From Vreelandella piezotolerans (GTDB lineage: Bacteria > Pseudomonadota > Gammaproteobacteria > Pseudomonadales > Halomonadaceae), in assembly GCF_012427705.1 (NCBI RefSeq), contig NZ_CP048602.1, forward strand, positions 1,798,001 to 1,862,000: a DNA stretch of 64,000 nucleotides, written 5' to 3'. The notes under the pieces were generated by a model. That model searched no databases. It was not told the DNA's origin and saw nothing but the letters and a program-made list of their open reading frames with translations. The stretch's first letter is position 1. Each line of letters opens with the position of its first letter. The translations under genes were made by a program, and so were the position numbers. Shown piece by piece: positions 51,087 through 58,251 of the stretch.

Positions 51087-51398
51087 TTATTGGCTGGGGA
51101 ACAGGCTGGTCAGCTTGGTGGCGAGCATGACGTTACCGGTGGCCTTCAATTTACCGGTCATGAACGCCGTCATGCCATTGATCTCACCGTTCATGATGCC
51201 CTTCAGCGTGTCCGTACTCATGCTCAGGCTGACCGACGGATCGTCGTGCTCGCCCTCATGCACGCCGAGCGTACCATCCTGGATATCCAAGTAGTGACTG
51301 CCCGCATCGGCGAAGTGAAACTGAAAGACTTCGTGCATCCCTTTGGCCGCCTCGGGGTTAAAGCGAGATTGCAACTTATCAAGTGTGGTGGATGACAT
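51087..51398 (-). CDS. SCP2 sterol-binding domain protein
   Basis: 103-residue single-domain SCP2 protein (VSLSMSTDTLKGIMNGEINGMTAFMTGKLKATGNVMLATKL). The fold binds fatty acyl-CoA and other lipids in a hydrophobic tunnel; its bacterial role is not settled. The ATG at 51398 with AGGA upstream is preferred over the start at 51464, which would prefix 22 residues not seen in the family. Upstream lies a palindrome CAAAC-AATT-GTTTT, like the operator of the fatty-acid sensor PsrA. Confidence 0.86.
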   Translation of the reverse strand: MSSTTLDKLQSRFNPEAAKGMHEVFQFHFADAGSHYLDIQDGTLGVHEGEHDDPSVSLSMSTDTLKGIMNGEINGMTAFMTGKLKATGNVMLATKLTSLFPSQ

Positions 51399-51458
51399 AG
51401 GATCGTTCCTAAGTGTGAGTGGTGTGATTAACGTACCATGTTTGGATGAGATTATTTC

Positions 51459-51470
51459 AAACAATTGTTT
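51459..51470. promoter_or_regulatory. Candidate PsrA-like operator
   Basis: Perfect 12-bp palindrome AAACAATTGTTT, with C before it, giving CAAAC-N4-GTTTT. The published PsrA consensus in Pseudomonas is (G/C)AAAC-N2-4-GTTT(G/C), so this fits apart from the last base. It is 61 bp before the SCP2 start and 89 bp before sohB. Confidence 0.45.
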
Positions 51471-51471
51471 T

Positions 51472-51512
51472 AATCAAGCCTGCGGTCACTAACGCGAAAA
51501 GCAGGCTTGATT
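51472..51512. repeat. 12-bp inverted repeat between SCP2 and sohB
   Basis: Arms AATCAAGCCTGC (51472-51483) and GCAGGCTTGATT (51501-51512) are perfect inverted copies with a 17-base loop; no T-run follows. Possible mRNA hairpin in the sohB leader or a second operator. Confidence 0.6.
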
Positions 51513-51558
51513 GATAACAAAAAAGCAAACGTTTCAAACACAGCAGAGGAGAGTGACG

Positions 51559-52605
51559 ATGGCTGAGTGGGTCGTGGAAATGGGCACATTCTTACTGCAA
51601 ACCACGCTGATCATGGGGGCCGTCGGGCTATTGCTGATCATCGTTATGCGCAGCAAAGAGACTGGCGAACATGGCCTGAAGCTGCATGTCGAGTCGCTCA
51701 ATGATCAGCGTCGGGCACGCCAGCGCCGTCTGCGTGTGACGACGACCGTCCAAGGGGCGCGTAAAAAGCTCATCAAAGCGTTTCGTCAGGAGGAGAAGGC
51801 CAGGCAAAAAGCAGCCAAACAAGGTCATAGTGGCAGTTCATCGCAACAAAACGTTTGGGTCTTGGACTTTCATGGCGATATCAAAGCGTCTCAGGCGGAA
51901 CGGTTTGCCCAGGAAGTGTCTGCGGTGATCGACGTAGCCAGTGCCGATGATGAAGTCATCGTCAGGCTCGAATCAGCGGGCGGTCTGGTACATGCCTATG
52001 GCCTAGCAGCCGCCCAGCTCGATCGACTCAGAGAAGCGGGTCTGACGACGACGGTGTGCATTGACAAAGTGGCTGCTAGTGGGGGCTATATGATGGCCTG
52101 CACCGCCAGTCACATCAAAGCCGCACCCTTTGCAGTGATCGGCTCGATTGGCGTAGTGGCGCAAGTGCCAAATATCCACCGCTTGCTCAAACGTAACGAT
52201 ATCGATGTCGAGCTGCTGACTGCCGGTAAATACAAGCGCACGTTGACGGTTCTGGGAGAGAACACCGAAGAGGGGCGCGAGAAGTTCATCGATGATTTGG
52301 AAAACACGCACCGTTTGTTCAAAGAGTATGTCTCCCGACATCGTCCAGAGATGGATATCGACACGCTCGCGACAGGCGAAATTTGGTATGGCAGTGAAGC
52401 GTTGGAGCAAAAGCTGGTGGATAGTATCGGTACCAGTGAGGCTTACCTGGTGGAGCGAATCGCCAACGCACAGGTGTACCGCGTCAAGCTAGAGCCGCCG
52501 AAAACACTTAGCCGTAAGGTGGGGTTGGCGGTGTCGGCGGGGGTAGAGCATGCCATTGTGAAGGCGCTAGGCGTGGTCGATGCCGCAGGGTGGCAGCGCC
52601 GCTAA
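51559..52605 (+). CDS. sohB: SohB-type inner-membrane peptidase S49
   Basis: 348 residues. N-terminal helix LLQTTLIMGAVGLLLIIVM (about 13-31), then a charged coiled region rich in Arg, Gln and Lys, and the S49 peptidase domain (about 95-330). The catalytic Ser is in KVAASGGYMMAC, and ESAGGLVHAYGLAAAQL and GSIGVVAQ are SohB/SppA parts. The ATG at 51559 has AGAGGAGAG upstream; the in-frame start at 51511 would lie in the inverted repeat. Single gene. Confidence 0.9.
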   Translation: MAEWVVEMGTFLLQTTLIMGAVGLLLIIVMRSKETGEHGLKLHVESLNDQRRARQRRLRVTTTVQGARKKLIKAFRQEEKARQKAAKQGHSGSSSQQNVWVLDFHGDIKASQAERFAQEVSAVIDVASADDEVIVRLESAGGLVHAYGLAAAQLDRLREAGLTTTVCIDKVAASGGYMMACTASHIKAAPFAVIGSIGVVAQVPNIHRLLKRNDIDVELLTAGKYKRTLTVLGENTEEGREKFIDDLENTHRLFKEYVSRHRPEMDIDTLATGEIWYGSEALEQKLVDSIGTSEAYLVERIANAQVYRVKLEPPKTLSRKVGLAVSAGVEHAIVKALGVVDAAGWQRR

Positions 52606-52631
52606 CATCGGTGGCTGGCGGCGATGGTGCG

Positions 52632-52952
52632 CTACGCCGCATAGTGTTGCGCCAGGGTGGCGATGATCGCCTTGGCGCTTTCACTGCTCAGAGAGTAGTA
52701 AATGGTTTGTGACTCCCTGCGGGTATTGACCAACTGGTCACGACGTAAGATGGCTAGATGCTGTGACAAGGCCGATTGGCTCAACGAGAGCTGCTGATTG
52801 ATTTGTGTCACTGACAATTCTTTCTCAGCCAGTAGGCACAGAATCTGCAAGCGTTTTTCGTTGGCTAGTGCTTTAAGCAATTGCGTGCCCGCCTCGATGG
52901 CGTGACCATTATGTTCCAGAAGTCGTGTAGCGGCGCTCGTAGAAGCAGACAT
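52632..52952 (-). CDS. ArsR/SmtB-family regulator
   Basis: 106-residue winged helix protein: LLKALANEKRLQILCLLAEKELSVTQINQQLSLSQSALSQHLAILRRDQLV. The metal motif ELCVCDL of ArsR/SmtB is replaced by ELSVTQI, so it is not a classical arsenite sensor. One Cys (ILCLL) is in the place used by the sulfide/redox sensors BigR/SqrR, but the second Cys is absent; HlyU-like members are another option. AAGGAG precedes the ATG. Divergent from prpE across 302 bp. Confidence 0.85.
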   Translation of the reverse strand: MSASTSAATRLLEHNGHAIEAGTQLLKALANEKRLQILCLLAEKELSVTQINQQLSLSQSALSQHLAILRRDQLVNTRRESQTIYYSLSSESAKAIIATLAQHYAA

Positions 52953-53254
52953 GAAAATCTCCTTGCCTACACTGTTATGACAGCGTTGTTATAGGTTATG
53001 TAGCCATCGTCGCGTCGCGAGGATTGGGTTGTTTAATGATCAGTAATTTAGGGGTTTTTGTCCAAATATGGGTTTAACGATCTATCAATGATAATAGGTC
53101 GTGCGTTGTCGACAATGCTGGCGTTTAGATGCGTCTTTGGTCGTGTTTACACCCATAGTATGAGGGTGGGTTGGTGAATTACTTTATAAAGTGTCAACAA
53201 TCCATCTTTGCTTTAAAGATGCTCTTTCATTGACACAATAATCACAAGGTCACC
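52953..53254. promoter_or_regulatory. Divergent regulatory region between arsR-type gene and prpE
   Basis: 302 bp, A/T-rich, no gene. It holds CACCC-N9-GGGTG around 53151-53169, a perfect 12-bp palindrome ACTTTATAAAGT (53181-53192), and the nested inverted repeats at 53191-53236. No convincing sigma-70 or sigma-54 promoter could be picked. AAGGT is the prpE ribosome site. Confidence 0.5.
53191..53236 (+). promoter_or_regulatory. Nested stem-loop in the prpE leader
   Basis: Outer arms GTGTCAA (53191-53197) and TTGACAC (53230-53236) and inner arms ATCTTT (53204-53209) and AAAGAT (53215-53220) are both perfect. The structure ends 18 bases before the prpE ATG, so it could act as operator or as leader RNA. 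Confidence 0.45.
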
Positions 53255-55171
53255 ATGAGCCTCTACCAGCGTACCTACCAACACGCCATCGAACATCCAG
53301 ACATGTTTTGGGCCGAGCAAGCCAAGCGAGTGCCCTGGTACACACCACCTAGCACCATTCTCTATTACGATGAGCAGCAGCATGCGCGCTGGTTTCACGA
53401 CGGAGAGCTGAATATCTGCTACGCCGCCATCGACTACCATGTCGAGCAAGGTCGCGGCGATCAGCCTGCGCTGTACTGGGACTCCCCGGTCACCAACTCA
53501 AAACAAACGCTGAGTTACCAAGCGCTGCGCGATCGAGTGGCGCATGTTGCGGGCGGGCTCGCCAAGCTGGGCGTGAACAAAGGTGATCGCGTGATCATCT
53601 ATATGCCCATGGTGCCCGAAGCGATGATTGCCATGTATGCCTGCGCCCGCTTGGGCGCGGTTCATTCGGTGGTATTTGGTGGTTTTGCCCCCCATGAGCT
53701 GGCGGTACGTATCGAAGATGCCGAACCCAAAGTGGTCATCGCTGCCTCCTGCGGTGTCGAAGTCGATAAAGTGCTGCCCTACAAGCCGATCGTCGACAAA
53801 GCTATCTCTCTAAGCAGCTTCAAACCCGATGCTTGTGTGATCTACCAACGCGATGTGCACCGCGTCGAGCTGCAGCCTGGCGATGTGGATTGGCAGACGC
53901 TGGAGGCAGAGGCGCTTTATGTTGAGTGTGTCCCCGTCAAAGCCACTGACCCGCTTTACATACTGTATACCTCTGGCACCACTGGGAAGCCGAAAGGGGT
54001 GGTGCGTGATACCGGCGGTTACGCCGTCGCCTTGGCCTACTCCATGGAAGCCATCTATGGGTTGAATCCCGGCGACGTCATGTTCACCGCCTCCGATGTG
54101 GGGTGGGTGGTGGGGCACTCCTATATCGTCTATGCACCGCTACTGCGCGGCTGCACGACCATCGTCTACGAAGGCAAGCCCGTTAAGACCCCGGATTCAG
54201 GGGCGTTCTGGCGCTTGATTGATGAGTACAAAGTGAAAAGCTTCTTCACGGCGCCCACGGCGTTTCGAGCCATCAAAAAAGAAGACCCCGAAGCCAAGCA
54301 GTTAGAGCAGTACGATATCAGTAGCTTGCAGCACTTATACGTGGCAGGCGAGCGTCTAGATCCGCCTACGTTCCACTGGTTAGACGACCTGCTCGATGTG
54401 CCGGTGATCGACCACTGGTGGCAAACCGAGACCGGCTGGCCGATTGCTGCCAACCTGCCAGGCATCGAAGCGGCGCCCACCAAAGCGGGGTCTGCGACAT
54501 ACCCCGTGCCTGGGTTCGACGTGCAAATAGTAGATCGCGATGGCGAACAGGCACCCGCCATGCAGCAGGGCATTGTCGTCATCAAGCAGCCGCTCCCCCC
54601 GGGGTGTCTGGTAGGCATTTGGCGAGACCCACAGCGCTTTCATAGCGCTTATATGGCGGCTTACCCAGGTTTTTATTTGACCGGTGACGGCGGCTACTTC
54701 GATGAAGAGGGCTATCTTTTTATCATGGGGCGTACGGATGACGTGATCAATGTCGCCGGACATCGTCTCTCTACCGGTGAAATGGAAGAAGTGGTGGGTG
54801 CGCATCCTGCCGTGGCTGAGTGCGCCGTGATCGGTATTCACGATGAGTTGAAAGGTCAGGTGCCGGTCGGGCTGGTGATCCCCAAAGATGGCTTTAATGG
54901 CTATGAAGCAACGCTTGAAGCCGAGCTCATCGAGCGGGTTCGCGATCACATAGGCCCCATTGCGTGTTTCAAGCAAGTGCTGATGGTCAACCGGTTACCC
55001 AAAACTCGCTCTGGTAAGATATTGCGCAAACTGCTGCGTAATATCGCCGATGGTAAATCCTTCGGGATACCCTCTACCATCGATGACCCGACCAGCCTGG
55101 ATGATGTGCATACCGCGATGCGCGAACGCAATGTGGGTGCCGCTGATCAGGCTACTCCCACCGATCACTAA
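53255..55171 (+). CDS. prpE: Propionyl-CoA synthetase (PrpE-like)
   Basis: AMP-forming acyl-CoA synthetase, 638 residues. ARWFHDGELNICYAAIDYHV, SVVFGGFAPHELAVRIEDA, ILYTSGTTGKPKGVVRDTGGYAVALA, DVGWVVGHSYIVYAPLL, WWQTETGWPI and the catalytic-lysine motif LPKTRSGKILRKLLRN. The pattern GTTGKPKGVxRDxGGYAVAL is typical of PrpE rather than Acs. Acs activity is a possible side role. It is not in a prpBCD cluster here, so propionate would have to be handled by genes elsewhere or by another route. BKD products of valine and isoleucine lead to propionyl-CoA, not to free propionate, so a direct link is only loose. Confidence 0.86.
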   Translation: MSLYQRTYQHAIEHPDMFWAEQAKRVPWYTPPSTILYYDEQQHARWFHDGELNICYAAIDYHVEQGRGDQPALYWDSPVTNSKQTLSYQALRDRVAHVAGGLAKLGVNKGDRVIIYMPMVPEAMIAMYACARLGAVHSVVFGGFAPHELAVRIEDAEPKVVIAASCGVEVDKVLPYKPIVDKAISLSSFKPDACVIYQRDVHRVELQPGDVDWQTLEAEALYVECVPVKATDPLYILYTSGTTGKPKGVVRDTGGYAVALAYSMEAIYGLNPGDVMFTASDVGWVVGHSYIVYAPLLRGCTTIVYEGKPVKTPDSGAFWRLIDEYKVKSFFTAPTAFRAIKKEDPEAKQLEQYDISSLQHLYVAGERLDPPTFHWLDDLLDVPVIDHWWQTETGWPIAANLPGIEAAPTKAGSATYPVPGFDVQIVDRDGEQAPAMQQGIVVIKQPLPPGCLVGIWRDPQRFHSAYMAAYPGFYLTGDGGYFDEEGYLFIMGRTDDVINVAGHRLSTGEMEEVVGAHPAVAECAVIGIHDELKGQVPVGLVIPKDGFNGYEATLEAELIERVRDHIGPIACFKQVLMVNRLPKTRSGKILRKLLRNIADGKSFGIPSTIDDPTSLDDVHTAMRERNVGAADQATPTDH

Positions 55172-55187
55172 TGCTGTGCTGCACGCG

Positions 55188-55224
55188 CCACCGCCCTGTG
55201 AGAGCCTAGCTGCCGGGGCGGTGG
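55188..55224 (+). terminator. GC-rich hairpin after prpE
   Basis: Nine-base-pair stem CCACCGCCC / GGGCGGTGG with a 19-base loop, 17 bp after the stop; no T-run, so termination is uncertain. Confidence 0.4.
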
Positions 55225-55248
55225 GGCGACAAGATACGTTCCACTGTC

Positions 55249-55276
55249 TTTTATTACTGCTGGTAACGCGTATAAT
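55249..55276 (+). promoter_or_regulatory. Candidate yhhQ promoter
   Basis: A perfect -10 box TATAAT (55271-55276) with a weak -35 (TTTTAT, 55249-55254, 16-bp spacer). Transcription would begin near 55283, just ahead of the hairpin and riboswitch. Confidence 0.5.
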
Positions 55277-55288
55277 GCGCGCCCCAGT

Positions 55289-55308
55289 AGCGCTTATGGC
55301 GCTTTTTT
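55289..55308 (+). terminator. Terminator-like hairpin directly before the riboswitch
   Basis: AGCGC-TTATG-GCGCT followed by six T (55303-55308). It may end prpE read-through or act as an attenuator, since it lies between the TATAAT box and the aptamer. Confidence 0.5.
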
Positions 55309-55342
55309 GAGGGTTCCCTAACCCCTCTCCATTAAAAAAAGG
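55309..55342 (+). ncRNA. preQ1-I riboswitch upstream of yhhQ
   Basis: Stem P1 GAGGG (55309-55313) / CCCTC (55323-55327), loop TTCCCTAAC, then an A-rich tail ending AAAAAAAGG (55334-55342). The pattern GGGT..C..TAACCCC followed by an A-rich tail and AAGG is that of the preQ1-I (type II) aptamer as known from Thermoanaerobacter. A pseudoknot P2 can form between CCT (55317-55319) in the loop and AGG (55340-55342), which is the yhhQ ribosome site, 9 bases before the ATG. Binding of preQ1 would thus hide the ribosome site and reduce uptake. The downstream gene is a queuosine-precursor transporter, which supports the call. Confidence 0.75.
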
Positions 55343-55351
55343 TCAATTCGC

Positions 55352-56020
55352 ATGTTCGCTTTAACCGACGCTCAGCATCGCCGTTGCCTCATGGTGATGG
55401 TCGCTTTCCATATCACCATCATCGCCGCCAGTAACTACCTGGTGCAGCTCCCCTTCACACTGTTTGGTTTTCACACCACCTGGGGCGCCTTTAGTTTCCC
55501 ATTTATCTTTCTGGCGACTGATTTGACGGTTCGCCTGTTCGGTAAAGGACCTGCGCGTAGTATTATTTTGCGCGTGATGTTTCCCGCGCTGATGGTCTCC
55601 TACGTCGTATCCGTGATTTTTCCGCGAGGCAGCTTCGCTGGCATCGAAGCGCTTGGCGAGTGGAATCTTTTCGTGGCCCGCATTGCAGTGGCAAGTTTTC
55701 TGGCATACGTGCTCGGCCAGCTGCTGGATGTGCAGGTGTTCGATCGCTTGCGCCAGTGGGCTTGGTGGGTCGCGCCCGTTTGTTCGACGATCCTGGGCAA
55801 TCTAGCGGATACGTTTGCCTTCTTCGCCACCGCCTTCTATAACAGTCCTGATCCTTTCATGGCGCAGCACTGGGTAGAAATTGCTGCCGTCGATTACGCT
55901 ATTAAGCTGGGCATTAGCCTACTGTTCTTCCTGCCGCTTTATGGGCTGCTGCTGGCGTGGCTCACGCGTCGCTTGGTGGTATGGACGGGACAACACGATG
56001 CCTCACCGCGAACCGCTTAA
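55352..56020 (+). CDS. yhhQ: Queuosine-precursor transporter (YhhQ)
   Basis: Inner-membrane vitamin-uptake-superfamily protein, 222 residues, about six helices. NYLVQLPFTLFGFHTTWGAFSFPFIFLATDLTVRLFGKGPAR and the later GNLADTFAFFATAFY and AAVDYAIKLGISLLFFLPLYGLL are the COG1738 signatures. E. coli YhhQ imports preQ0 and preQ1 for queuosine salvage. A preQ1-type aptamer covers its ribosome site. No other que gene is in the window. Confidence 0.9.
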   Translation: MFALTDAQHRRCLMVMVAFHITIIAASNYLVQLPFTLFGFHTTWGAFSFPFIFLATDLTVRLFGKGPARSIILRVMFPALMVSYVVSVIFPRGSFAGIEALGEWNLFVARIAVASFLAYVLGQLLDVQVFDRLRQWAWWVAPVCSTILGNLADTFAFFATAFYNSPDPFMAQHWVEIAAVDYAIKLGISLLFFLPLYGLLLAWLTRRLVVWTGQHDASPRTA

Positions 56021-56036
56021 CCGATAAGGACGTAGC

Positions 56037-56840
56037 ATGACCGACCGTGCCCCCGTGGATCTTTACGTGATGGACCTGCCCGCCGAGGCCGATGAGACAA
56101 GCCAGCCGCTGGTAGTGATTCATGGCTTGCTCGGTAGCGCCGACAATTGGCGCTCTCACTTGAAAGTGTGGCAGCGAAAGCGTCGGGTGGTCGCGGTGGA
56201 CCTACGAAACCACGGACGTTCTCCCCACGCCGAAGGCATGAGCTATCGGGCCATGAGCCAGGACGTGTTAGCCGCGCTGGATAAGTTGGGCATCGAGCAA
56301 GCCCACGTGTTAGGGCACTCCATGGGCGGCAAGGTGGCCATCACGCTGGCCCGCCAAGCCCCACAGCGCTGTCTCTCACTGATGGTGGCCGACATCGCCC
56401 CAGTGGCCTATCAGCACGGCCATGACGACGTCTTCGCCGCGCTTGAGCAGGTGCGCGAAGGTCAGCCTACCAATCGGCGTGAAGCGGATGCCTTGCTGGC
56501 GGAGCATGTCGATTCACGGCCCACACGACTCTTTCTCGCCACCAACCTGGTGCGAGACGAGCAGGGCGTGATGGGCGTGCGGGTGGGGCTAGACGAGATC
56601 AAGCGCGGCTACGAGGATATCATCGGCAAGCCCGATGGGAATGTCCCGTTCGAGGGGGCAACGTTAGTTCTGCGCGGCGCCGACTCTCACTACGTCAGTG
56701 ACGACATGCTGCCCGCGCTGCGTGAGGTGCTGCCGCGAGCCCGGCTCGTCACTCTCAAAAACGCCGGGCACTGGCTACACGCCGACCAGCCCGAGGCGTT
56801 TCAGCAAGCCATCGATGCTTTCATAGCGGCGCAATCGTAA
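56037..56840 (+). CDS. ybfF: Alpha/beta hydrolase (YbfF-like esterase)
   Basis: 267 residues. Nucleophile elbow GHSMGGKVA (Ser near 95), VIHGLLGSADNWRSHLKVW oxyanion part, and the catalytic His in LKNAGHWLHADQPEAF. VVAVDLRNHGRSPH and MVADIAPVAY are YbfF-type. E. coli YbfF acts on acyl-CoA and short esters; the natural substrate is open. AAGGA is upstream of the ATG. Overlaps the convergent nuclease gene by 20 bp. Confidence 0.85.
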   Translation: MTDRAPVDLYVMDLPAEADETSQPLVVIHGLLGSADNWRSHLKVWQRKRRVVAVDLRNHGRSPHAEGMSYRAMSQDVLAALDKLGIEQAHVLGHSMGGKVAITLARQAPQRCLSLMVADIAPVAYQHGHDDVFAALEQVREGQPTNRREADALLAEHVDSRPTRLFLATNLVRDEQGVMGVRVGLDEIKRGYEDIIGKPDGNVPFEGATLVLRGADSHYVSDDMLPALREVLPRARLVTLKNAGHWLHADQPEAFQQAIDAFIAAQS

Positions 56841-58206
56841 GGCCGTGCTGGTCGGGCGCGCTCAAAAAGCGGTTGAAGATGCGATAGGTATCGACGTCGA
56901 ATTGTGGCGCGTCCCCCGTCAGCGCTTGAGCGCAGCGGTGGGTCGTGGCGCTCCCCAAGTAGCACCAATGGTCGACCACATGATACGCAATGGGGCCGCC
57001 TCGGCGGCTCTGCTCACGGATGACGATACGGCTTGGCCACGGCCATGCGCTCACCTGCAGTTTGGCCAGTGCTCGCTGCGCGCGCAGGCTATGCGCTTCC
57101 AGCGGTTCCTGCTGACAGCACGCGCCACGGCATTTGCCTAGCTGTTGCGCAAAGCAACGCCCTTTGCCTTTCTCCAGGCCCAATACGCGAGGGCAAAGGC
57201 CGTGCTCTTCGGCCACGCTGCGTAGCGCTTCTTTGGCCTCTTTGGCACTCCTAAATAGACCGAACAGCTTGCCCGGCTGAGGCTGGCTGATGGCCTTGCC
57301 GCTCACCAGTGTGGGGCAAAGGGCATCGCTTGGCCAGTACCACGCTTTCAGACTCCCTTGGCGGCGTAGCTGGCGGTTCATGATGGGCATCAACGTCTTG
57401 ACGAGCTGCGCTTCGCGTAGCTGAGCGCTCATATCCCCCGCGGTTTCTTCCCACTCGATATGCTGGATCTGTTGAGCAAGACGCATTTCTTTATCGTCTT
57501 GATGGTCGCGTTGAAAATGACCCAGCACTCGACTGCGCAGATTGACACTTTTACCCACGTAGAGCGGCAAACGGTTATGCCCGTAAAAAAGATACACGCC
57601 GGGGGCACTAGGCAAATCGGCGATCTGATCGCTGGAGAGCTGCGCTGGCAGACTGCGATGGCGCTGTTCGTCGGTAAGGGCCGCCTGAAAACGCTCCGTT
57701 TCACATTCGCGTCGCCAGGTTAGCCATAGCTCCCATAGCGCGTTGGCATCGTCTTCGGCGCGGTGCTGACGTGCCCTAGGAATATCGTAATGGGCCAGCA
57801 GAGCGGTCAAGTTATGCGTGGGCAGCGTCGGGTGTAAGCGTCTTGCAAGGCGCAGCGTGCATATCACCGAAGGTTGGTAGCGATGGCCAGCGCGTTTGAA
57901 CTCGTTCCGTAAGAAACTAGCGTCGAATCGCGCGTTATGCGCGACCAGGCAGGCACTGCCGAGCCATGCCAGCAGCTTCTCGGCGATGTCAGAAAACGTA
58001 GGGGCGTTGGCCAGCATGTCATCATAGATGCCGGTGAGCTGACTGATATGGGCGGGCACACTGGTCTGAGGATGAATCAAGCAGACAAACCGGTCGACGA
58101 CGTCACCGTCCACTACCTTCAGTGCCGCGATTTCGGTGATCCGGTCGCGGGTGGCCCGAGTGCCGGTGGTTTCGATATCGATAAACACTAGTGGGGTATC
58201 GTGCAT
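56821..58206 (-). CDS. DnaQ-like exonuclease fused to GIY-YIG (UvrC/Cho-like) nuclease
   Basis: 461 residues. Residues about 1-170: DEDDh exonuclease, motif I VFIDIETTG, motif II AHNARFDASFLRNEF, motif III HRAEDDANALWELW. Residues about 195-280: GIY-YIG endonuclease, PGVYLFYG..RLPLYVGKSVNLRSRVLGHF, with the conserved Arg and the later Glu (REAQLVKTLMPIMNR). The remaining part, with GKGRCFAQQLGKCRGACC, is the Cys-rich UvrC/Cho-type segment. The combination of 3'-5' exonuclease with incision nuclease suggests DNA repair, possibly in place of Cho. No clear partner gene. Confidence 0.87.
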   Translation of the reverse strand: MHDTPLVFIDIETTGTRATRDRITEIAALKVVDGDVVDRFVCLIHPQTSVPAHISQLTGIYDDMLANAPTFSDIAEKLLAWLGSACLVAHNARFDASFLRNEFKRAGHRYQPSVICTLRLARRLHPTLPTHNLTALLAHYDIPRARQHRAEDDANALWELWLTWRRECETERFQAALTDEQRHRSLPAQLSSDQIADLPSAPGVYLFYGHNRLPLYVGKSVNLRSRVLGHFQRDHQDDKEMRLAQQIQHIEWEETAGDMSAQLREAQLVKTLMPIMNRQLRRQGSLKAWYWPSDALCPTLVSGKAISQPQPGKLFGLFRSAKEAKEALRSVAEEHGLCPRVLGLEKGKGRCFAQQLGKCRGACCQQEPLEAHSLRAQRALAKLQVSAWPWPSRIVIREQSRRGGPIAYHVVDHWCYLGSATTHRCAQALTGDAPQFDVDTYRIFNRFLSAPDQHGLTIAPL

Positions 58207-58251
58207 AGAGCTCCAGCGCGTGATGGATGTGGCAGGTAGCTAAGGCGTGGG

